11,319 bases of DNA from SZUA-521 sp041738285 (GTDB lineage Bacteria > Pseudomonadota > Gammaproteobacteria > Pseudomonadales > Azotimanducaceae), in NCBI GenBank assembly GCA_041738285.1, contig JBGSQB010000205.1, forward strand, positions 1 through 11,319, in the 5' to 3' direction. The translations under genes were made by a program, and so were the position numbers. Position 1 is the stretch's first letter. Every line of letters starts with the position of its first letter. This document shows, piece after piece, positions 6,190-11,319 of this stretch. The notes under the pieces are model-generated. The model was not told where the DNA came from. It did not search any database and saw only the letters and a program-made list of their open reading frames with translations.

Positions 6190-8174
6190 GGGCGGACGAT
6201 TTCGAACCAGGGCGAGAACTGATCGAACAACCCGCCGAACTTCGCAAGCGCGACCGGGTTACCGGAAACACTCGCCTTGCCCTCCGCAACGAGCGCCGGA
6301 ACCTGGGCACTGCCACCCAGCACACGCAGGAAGTCCGAGCGAGCGATCTCGAGCGTCGCGGCGGCATCGCCTGCCTCGCGATCACGCCAGAAGTGCAGCA
6401 CCGAGTGTTTGACCTCCACCAGCCACCGTTCATCGCGATCGGTGAAGTGGAAGCGAATGCGGAGGTCATCATCTTCGGACTCTTCGGGGTTCAGTCGCAC
6501 CGCAAGGAAGTCGAATACGTCGGCCGTGGTCAGCGCGGAGACGAGATCACCGCTCAAGTTGTTTGCAGCGGGGGCATCGGGAACTCCGCGCCGCAATTCC
6601 TGCGCCGCACTCAGATAGAAGTTGCGCCAGGGACCGGACTCGGCCTGATAGCCGAGCTGTTCGAGGGCGTCCGCCTGCAGGTAGCGCGCGGGCATGTTGT
6701 CGGGTTGCGCGAACACAAGGTGGTTCACGACTTCGGCAACCCAGCGGTATTCGCCACGTGCGAAGGCTGCTTGCGCCTTGTCGAGCAGCGCTTGCGCGCC
6801 ACCCATGAATTCGACGTACTTGCTCCCGGCGTCCTGAGGCGGCAGCGGGTCGAGGTTGGCCGGATTGCCGTCGAACCAGCCGAGATAGAGCTGATAAGTT
6901 GCCTTGCTGTTGTGGCGCACCGTGCCGTAGTAGTCACGGTTGTACCACTGCTGTGACAGTACGGCCGGCAACCGCATCTGCTCGGCGATTTCCTTTGGTG
7001 TATAGCCGTGATTGGCAAGGCGCAGTGTCTGATCGTGGATGAAGCGGTAAAGATCGCGTTGCTTCTCGAGGAAGTCGATCGCATCCGCGCGACCCCAGCG
7101 CGGCCAGTGGTGGCTGCCGAACACGACGTCGAGGTCCGCGCCGAACATGTCGATGGCCTGATCGAGCCATTGTGACCACAATTTCCCACTGCGCACCTGC
7201 GCACCGCGCAGCGTGTACAGATTGTGCAGCACGCCGTTCGCCTGTTCTGCTACGCACAGCGCCTTGTGCTTGGGAAAGTAGAACATCATTTCGGCGGGGG
7301 CTTCCGCGCCTGGCGTGTTCTGAAAGACGATCTCGACGCCGTCGAGCACGAGTGTAGTTGGCGTCTTGCTGACGATGTCGGTGGGGGGAAGGAATGACGT
7401 TCGGCCACGCGATGTCTGTTTGCCGAGTCCGCTGTCAACACGCCCTTGCGGGCCTGGATCTAGCAGTCCGCCATACATATAGGATGCGCGCCGCGTCATC
7501 GCATTGCCCGCCATGACATTCTCACTCACAGCGTGTTCGGCAAAGCCCTCTGGTGCCACGATGCGAACCGCACGCATGTCATCGGGCAATACGCCGCGCG
7601 CGCCACCGAAGTGATCGACATGACTGTGCGAGAAGATCAGCGCCGACACTTCGCGTGCGCCCAACGTTTCGTTGATGAGTGCAAGCGCCGCGCGTGCGCT
7701 CTCCACCGTGATGAGCGGATCGATCACGATCCAGCCGGTATCACCTTGTACGAAGGTGACGTTGGACAAATCGTAGCCACGCACCTGATAGATGCCGGGC
7801 GTGACCTCGAACAGGCCCGCCGTGACGTTGAGCTGCGCCTGTCGCCACAAGCTCGGGTTCACGGTAGATGGCGCATCGCCCGTGATGAAGCCGAATTGAG
7901 TCATGTCCCACGCGTCGCCGCCCGCATCGGCGGCAATCTTGAGCGGGGCGATCGGCGATAGACGGCCGCGGGATGCAAGCTCGAAGTCGCGCACATCGGT
8001 GAATGGCAGCGCATCGCGCACGGCTGCGTTCGCGGCCTCGGTGTAGGACGTCGCGGGCTTGGACTGCGCACTCAGCGTGCTCGCATCTGACTGTGCGGCG
8101 CCATCGTCGGTCGACGGCGCGCATCCCGGCAGCGCCGTCATACATGCAGCAACGATCCAAATCGCGTGTCTCAT
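6186..8174 (-). CDS. Alkylsulfatase of the SdsA1/BDS1 family (metallo-beta-lactamase fold), predicted lipoprotein
   Basis: This 662-residue enzyme matches the SdsA1-type alkylsulfatases, which hydrolyse primary or secondary alkyl sulfate esters with two zinc ions. The N-terminus MRHAIWIVAACMTALPGC looks like a lipoprotein signal with lipidated C18; A19 at +2 predicts outer-membrane sorting. The metal motif HSHVDHFGG gives H183, H185, D187 and H188; further expected ligands are E291 (in GAEAPAEMMF), E310 (CVAEQ) and H355 (GSHHWPRWG). The family motif GYDLSNVTFVQGDTGWIVID is at 133-152. A helical dimerisation region follows (about 385-520), then a C-terminal SCP2-like domain (about 545-660). 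ATG 8174 is preceded by GGGGGAGG with a 4-base gap, the strongest ribosome site in the operon. It starts 30 bases after nnrS and overlaps the transporter start. The family is secure; the natural substrate, and whether it is truly lipidated, are not. Confidence 0.93.
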   Translation of the reverse strand: MRHAIWIVAACMTALPGCAPSTDDGAAQSDASTLSAQSKPATSYTEAANAAVRDALPFTDVRDFELASRGRLSPIAPLKIAADAGGDAWDMTQFGFITGDAPSTVNPSLWRQAQLNVTAGLFEVTPGIYQVRGYDLSNVTFVQGDTGWIVIDPLITVESARAALALINETLGAREVSALIFSHSHVDHFGGARGVLPDDMRAVRIVAPEGFAEHAVSENVMAGNAMTRRASYMYGGLLDPGPQGRVDSGLGKQTSRGRTSFLPPTDIVSKTPTTLVLDGVEIVFQNTPGAEAPAEMMFYFPKHKALCVAEQANGVLHNLYTLRGAQVRSGKLWSQWLDQAIDMFGADLDVVFGSHHWPRWGRADAIDFLEKQRDLYRFIHDQTLRLANHGYTPKEIAEQMRLPAVLSQQWYNRDYYGTVRHNSKATYQLYLGWFDGNPANLDPLPPQDAGSKYVEFMGGAQALLDKAQAAFARGEYRWVAEVVNHLVFAQPDNMPARYLQADALEQLGYQAESGPWRNFYLSAAQELRRGVPDAPAANNLSGDLVSALTTADVFDFLAVRLNPEESEDDDLRIRFHFTDRDERWLVEVKHSVLHFWRDREAGDAAATLEIARSDFLRVLGGSAQVPALVAEGKASVSGNPVALAKFGGLFDQFSPWFEIVRP

Positions 8175-8204
8175 ACGGCCTCCCCCAACTGTTATCTTTC
8201 GCGG

Positions 8205-9299
8205 TCAGGTCACTCGACCACTCCACAGCATTGGCGCGTACCTTATCAGGAACACGGCGAACGCCGCGGCGAACAGCGCGGCCGAGAACCCCAACAGTCC
8301 CTCGTGCAATCGCGCCAGTGCAGATGCATGAATCAGTGCAAAGCAAGCGATCTCCGCGGGACCGGCGACGAGCGCCCGACCGGTATGGCCAAGGGCGCTG
8401 CGGGTCATCATCGCAAGCATCATGCCGCCCACCGCGCCCACGGTCAGTGCATGAGTGGCCGCGCCGGTGCGATCGAGCGCCAGAAGCGCAAAGTGGATCG
8501 GCAACCAGAGGTAGCCGAACGGTAACGCCAGCAGCAGCACATCTTTGCGCGCGTGCCAGGGCACGAAACCGAGCAGTCGCACCACGTGCGCCAGCGCCGT
8601 TGCCGCCGCGATGGGCGCTACGAGCCCTGGAGCAAACAACCCCACCTGCGCCACCGGCAGCAGGACGATCCCGCCGAAAGCGGTGAACTCCACCACCAGC
8701 CATCGCTGCGGTTTGGCCGCGGGCACCGCATTGGCGGTGAACGCCGGAATCACGCGGCCACCGATCAGGGCGATCAAGAGCGCAAGGGCAGCCAGCGCGA
8801 CGTCGACGCTCAACGCAAGGAAGCGGCCATCGATGACGTTGGCCACCGCGAGCAGAAGCCCCACCTGCGCCGCGGACCAGACCAAAATAATTATGGGAAT
8901 CAGATAGTTGCGCTGATTTCGACTGCCAAAAATGGGGCGCGCCACGACCGCCGCCAGCGCGGGCAGGAAGCTTGCGGCGACCCATCCACCGCCTGGCAGA
9001 CCCGCCGCAATGGCGACTCGACCGAGGAGCCAGAGCAGCGCAAGGGCCGCAAGCCCACCGCCGGACGCCGTCTCTCGTCCCGTCCAGTTGCGAGCTGCGG
9101 TCAGCAGAAATCCGGCGACGATCGCTGGCGCGAAACCGAACAGCATCTCGTGCACGTGCCAGACCCAGTCGAGCCGCCAGGTGCCGATCCCGTTGTAACT
9201 GAGCGCCCACATCGGCACCGCGACCATCGCCCACGCCGCGCCCAGGAGATAGAACGGCCGGAAGCCGAAACTCAAGAAGGGGTGCTGTTGCAGGGACAC
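8205..9299 (-). CDS. nnrS: NnrS family multi-pass membrane protein
   Basis: The 364-residue, strongly hydrophobic protein carries the NnrS hallmarks: FGFRPFYLLGAAWA near the N-terminus, WHVHEMLFGFAPAI (47-60), GFLLTAARNWTG, GGRVIPAFTANA (180-191) and THALTVGAVGGMMLAMMTR followed by LGHTGR (282-307). About a dozen membrane segments are visible. The histidines H48, H50, H269, H283 and H305 are candidate haem or copper ligands. NnrS proteins are haem- and copper-containing inner-membrane proteins linked to nitric oxide stress and often controlled by NsrR or Dnr-type regulators; the molecular activity is not settled. It is slightly shorter than many family members (around 400). The start is GTG (9299-9297), 33 bases after the Trm112-like gene, with only a weak GGA upstream; an in-frame stop at 9335-9333 limits alternatives. 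No NsrR-like operator is obvious upstream. Confidence 0.92.
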   Translation of the reverse strand: MSLQQHPFLSFGFRPFYLLGAAWAMVAVPMWALSYNGIGTWRLDWVWHVHEMLFGFAPAIVAGFLLTAARNWTGRETASGGGLAALALLWLLGRVAIAAGLPGGGWVAASFLPALAAVVARPIFGSRNQRNYLIPIIILVWSAAQVGLLLAVANVIDGRFLALSVDVALAALALLIALIGGRVIPAFTANAVPAAKPQRWLVVEFTAFGGIVLLPVAQVGLFAPGLVAPIAAATALAHVVRLLGFVPWHARKDVLLLALPFGYLWLPIHFALLALDRTGAATHALTVGAVGGMMLAMMTRSALGHTGRALVAGPAEIACFALIHASALARLHEGLLGFSAALFAAAFAVFLIRYAPMLWSGRVT

Positions 9300-9332
9300 G
9301 CGCTGTCCGTCGCCGTGGTCAGACTGGCGTCG

Positions 9333-9527
9333 TCATGCGCGCAGAGAGGCGCGCTCTTCATCGGTCAGCTGCCGCGCCTCTGCTTCCAACATGACGGGAA
9401 TGTCATCGCGCACGGGGTAGGCGAGTCCACTAGCCCGGCACCACAACTCCTGCCGATCGGCCTTGTAGGTGAGGGACGCCTTGGTCACAGGGCAGACCAA
9501 AATTTCAAGGAGCTTTGCATCGAGCAT
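9333..9527 (-). CDS. ycaR: Trm112/YcaR-family small zinc-ribbon-like protein (UPF0434)
   Basis: The 64-residue protein reads MLDAKLLEILVCPVTKASL and ends IPVMLEAEARQLTDEE, matching E. coli YcaR and the bacterial Trm112-like family. Eukaryotic Trm112 is an activating partner of several methyltransferases; the bacterial role is poorly defined. The usual CPxC pair is CPVT here, so the second cysteine is a threonine; the later ELWC (C50) is present while its partner position is not a cysteine. Zinc binding is thus doubtful, a variation also found in other proteobacterial members. The frame is open upstream to 9920, but that part overlaps purA and has no family similarity, so I use the ATG at 9527. 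No clear ribosome binding site is visible. It heads the operon with nnrS 33 bases downstream; elsewhere this gene often sits by lpxK/kdsB, so the placement is unusual. Confidence 0.88.
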   Translation of the reverse strand: MLDAKLLEILVCPVTKASLTYKADRQELWCRASGLAYPVRDDIPVMLEAEARQLTDEERASLRA

Positions 9528-9636
9528 GGTGACGACCAAGGCGGACACGGCGAGCAGTGAGTGTACCCAATCGGCCGCCAGGCCGGGATGGCGATCGCAC
9601 GGATGTCGCCAAGGACGAGGCGTCATCGAAGGTGCT

Positions 9637-9707
9637 GCGGGAGCGCCCTTGGGCGCGAACAGATGAAAGTAAATCAACGACATATTCGCGGGCAGGCCCG
9701 CTCCCAC
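9637..9707. repeat. inverted pair of REP-like hairpins (REPIN/BIME-type)
   Basis: Two 23-base units face each other across a 25-base spacer (9660-9684) in the purA-ycaR gap. The plus-strand unit (9637-9659) begins GCGGGAGCG and ends CGCGAA; the minus-strand unit (9707-9685) begins GTGGGAGCG and ends CGCGAA. Each forms a 6-base-pair stem with a 2-base loop (GCGCCC/GGGCGC and GCGGGC/GCCCGC). They agree at 17 of 23 positions. Four of the six differences are two stem pairs swapped from C-G to G-C, one is in the loop and one is near the 5' edge. The form GTGGGAGCGGGC...GCCCGCGAA resembles Pseudomonas-type REP sequences, which are mobilised by RAYT (TnpA-REP) transposases; no such gene is in the window. 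Lying 3' of purA, the pair may also stabilise or end the purA transcript. Confidence 0.7.
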
Positions 9708-9754
9708 GGCGGCCGATCCCACAGCGTCGCAATCGACGCGTGCCGCGCCGGCGC

Positions 9755-11050
9755 CTAGGCGGCGAACGGGTCCCGCAGCACGATCGTTTCTGATCGATCC
9801 GGCCCTGTGGAAATGATGTCGATCGGGACGCCGATCACCTCCTCGAGACGCTTGATGTAGGCCAGCGCATTGGGCGGCAGGTCTTCCAGCCGGCGTACGC
9901 CCACAGTCGACTGCGACCACCCAGGGATTTCTTCGTACACCGGCACGATGCTCGAGTAGTACTCGGCGCCGAATCGCGCCGGCCGGGAGTCACCATCCGG
10001 ACCTTCGTAGTCGATGCAGATCTGGATGCTCTCGAGCCCATCGAGCACGTCGAGCTTGGTCAGACAGATGCCGGACACGCTGTTGATCTGCACGGAATGA
10101 CGCAGCGCAACGGCGTCGAACCAGCCGCAGCGGCGGGCGCGCCCGGTGGTCGCCCCGAACTCCGCCCCACGCTGACCCAGTCGCTTGCCGACATCATCGA
10201 ACAGCTCGGTCGGAAACGGCCCGGCGCCGACCCGGGTGGAGTACGCCTTGGTAATCCCAAGTACATAGTCGAGATAGCGCGGACCGAAGCCGCTGCCGAC
10301 CGCGGTGCCACCCGCGGTGGTATTGGACGACGTCACGTACGGATATGTACCGAGATCGATGTCGAGGAGGGATCCTTGTGCCCCTTCGAACAAAATATTC
10401 TCGCCGGCGATGCGCAGTCGGTGCAGGATCGGAATGATGTCCGCGATCATCGGTGCAATCTGCTCGCCGATGGCCAGCGTCTCATCAAGGGTCTGCTGGA
10501 AATCATAGGTGGGCACCTTGTAGTAATGCTCGAGAACGAAGTTGTGATAGTCCATCGCCTCGGCCAGGCGCGCCGCAAAGTCCTGCTGATACAGCAGGTC
10601 TCCCAGGCGTACACCGCGGCGGGCGGCCTTGTCTTCGTAGCTCGGACCGATGCCACGACCGGTGGTACCGATCTTCTGATGGCCGCGCGCCGCTTCGCGC
10701 GCCAGATCCAATCCCACGTGATAGGGCAGGATCAGCGGACATGCGGGTGAAATGCGCAGTCGCTCGCGTACGGGCACGCCCTTGTCCTCGAGCGCGCGAA
10801 TTTCATCGACCAGCGCATGGGGCGCGAGCACCACGCCATTGCCGATCAGGCATTGCACGTTGGGGCGCAGAATGCCCGAGGGAATCAGATGCAGTACTGT
10901 TTTCACGCCATCGATGACCAGGGTGTGGCCGGCGTTGTGTCCGCCTTGAAACCGCACCACGGCGGCGACGCGCTCGGTGAGCAGATCGACGACCTTACCC
11001 TTGCCCTCGTCACCCCATTGGGTGCCGATCACTACAACGTTACTGCCCAT
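9755..11050 (-). CDS. purA: Adenylosuccinate synthetase
   Basis: This 431-residue cytoplasmic enzyme joins IMP and aspartate using GTP to make adenylosuccinate, the first committed step from IMP to AMP. It opens with the signature GTQWGDEGKGKVVD (catalytic D14, GTP-binding loop) followed by GGHNAGHT with catalytic H42. Other hallmarks are GTTGRGIGPSYEDK (about 130-143), GAQGSLLDIDLGTYPYVTSSN, TRVGAGPFPTEL and TGRARRCGWFD. Length equals the family norm (E. coli 432). I chose ATG 11050 because it gives the family start MGSNVVVIGTQWG and has GAGGAA 8 bases upstream (11064-11059); an in-frame start at 11116 would add 22 unrelated residues inside hisZ. It overlaps hisZ by 11 bases and is probably cotranscribed with it. 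All key residues are intact. Confidence 0.98.
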   Translation of the reverse strand: MGSNVVVIGTQWGDEGKGKVVDLLTERVAAVVRFQGGHNAGHTLVIDGVKTVLHLIPSGILRPNVQCLIGNGVVLAPHALVDEIRALEDKGVPVRERLRISPACPLILPYHVGLDLAREAARGHQKIGTTGRGIGPSYEDKAARRGVRLGDLLYQQDFAARLAEAMDYHNFVLEHYYKVPTYDFQQTLDETLAIGEQIAPMIADIIPILHRLRIAGENILFEGAQGSLLDIDLGTYPYVTSSNTTAGGTAVGSGFGPRYLDYVLGITKAYSTRVGAGPFPTELFDDVGKRLGQRGAEFGATTGRARRCGWFDAVALRHSVQINSVSGICLTKLDVLDGLESIQICIDYEGPDGDSRPARFGAEYYSSIVPVYEEIPGWSQSTVGVRRLEDLPPNALAYIKRLEEVIGVPIDIISTGPDRSETIVLRDPFAA

Positions 11051-11319
11051 CGCGAGAATTCCTCGATAACGGGCGCACCTGCCAGGCGTCGCCCTTGTAT
11101 ACCAGCACCCGATCACAACGCAGCGGCGGCGCCTCGTCGTCGATCAGAGCGCATATGACTGTCTCGCCCGCCGCGCGCAGACTCGCGACTTGCCCATCGA
11201 GCGCTGCACGGCGCTTCGCGTTCACCGCGCCCGCGGACGGCGCCCAGATCGCACCACCATCGCGCACGGGTCGCGGCAGCCGCTTCAAATCCATGTCAAA
11301 ACCCGTCGCCGCGCGCGCC
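11040..11319 (-). CDS. hisZ: ATP phosphoribosyltransferase regulatory subunit HisZ, C-terminal end (cut by window edge)
   Basis: Only the last 92 codons are in the window; the gene enters from the right edge. The visible part starts with ARAATGFDMDLKRL, which is the conserved ATGFxxDLK motif near the C-terminus of HisZ, and continues with GAIWAP, a helix AALDGQVASLRAAGE and an ending VYKGDAWQVRPL like the VxxxGxWQVxPL ending of many HisZ proteins. HisZ is a histidyl-tRNA-synthetase paralogue without aminoacylation activity; it assembles with short-form HisG to make the allosteric ATP phosphoribosyltransferase of histidine synthesis. The usual neighbour order hflK-hflC-hisZ-purA supports the call. 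Its TAA (11042-11040) lies inside the first codons of purA. Confidence 0.88.
   Translation of the reverse strand, partial: ARAATGFDMDLKRLPRPVRDGGAIWAPSAGAVNAKRRAALDGQVASLRAAGETVICALIDDEAPPLRCDRVLVYKGDAWQVRPLSRNSRDGQ

Noticed and set aside
7741..9234. 497-codon minus-strand open frame across nnrS and the sulfatase
   Set aside because: Out of frame with two well-recognised genes, rich in arginine, alanine and glycine, with no recognisable motif; a composition artefact.
9300..9332. NsrR or FNR/Dnr-type operator upstream of nnrS
   Set aside because: The 33-base gap contains no AAGATG-type or TTGAT-N4-ATCAA-type palindrome.
9560..9588. Promoter for the ycaR operon with -10 TACACT (minus strand, 9565-9560)
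   Set aside because: The hexamer is reasonable and well placed before ycaR, but no -35 sequence is recognisable at 16-18 bases, so it is not listed as a feature.
9528..9920. Upstream extension of the ycaR frame to give a 195-residue protein
   Set aside because: The extension overlaps the 3' end of purA and reads through the REP pair; it has low-complexity, GC-driven composition, and the family always starts near LLEILxCP.
10097..10750. 217-codon plus-strand open frame opposite purA
   Set aside because: Antisense to an intact housekeeping gene and with no recognisable features.
11051..11116. Longer purA starting at 11116
   Set aside because: Adds 22 residues unlike any PurA and ignores the ATG with a good ribosome site at 11050.

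Overview
The window is a stretch of high-GC chromosome that is coding almost throughout. It most likely comes from a gammaproteobacterium. The backbone is the conserved order hisZ-purA ... rnr-rlmB, read here right to left on the minus strand. In enterics the same backbone is purA-nsrR-rnr-rlmB, and in pseudomonads a tRNA-Leu sits beside rnr. HisZ implies an organism that uses the short form of HisG. I cannot name a genus. A lineage near Xanthomonadales or Steroidobacterales is only a guess from gene content. I see no plasmid, phage, transposase, CRISPR or integrase signal.

Layout from left to right. First is the 5' end of rlmB (minus, cut by the window edge). A plus-strand N-acyl-D-amino-acid deacylase-type amidohydrolase (207-1835) follows, wedged between rlmB and rnr and convergent with rnr; their stop codons share the four bases CTAG. 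Next is rnr (RNase R, minus, start at 4066). A plus-strand tRNA-Leu(CAG), with a recognisable sigma70 promoter lying over the rnr leader, separates rnr from a compact minus-strand operon.

That operon, in transcription order, holds a Trm112/YcaR-like small protein, an NnrS-family membrane protein, a lipoprotein of the SdsA1 alkylsulfatase family (metallo-beta-lactamase fold), an AbgT-family transporter, and a secreted DsrE-like protein. Gaps are 33 and 30 bases, and the last two junctions are 4-base stop/start overlaps (GTGA, then ATGA). Sulfatase, transporter and DsrE-like protein are therefore very probably made as one translationally coupled unit at the cell envelope. What they do together is unknown to me, and this is the best candidate in the window for an undescribed system.

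A 227-base gap separates the operon from purA. It contains an inverted pair of REP-like hairpins whose stems differ only by compensated base pairs. At the right end, hisZ (C-terminus only) overlaps the start of purA by 11 bases.

The housekeeping genes (rlmB, rnr, tRNA-Leu, purA, hisZ) are identified with high confidence. Families of the accessory genes are clear, but their substrates are not. Many other open frames exist on both strands; I regard them as by-products of the high GC content.
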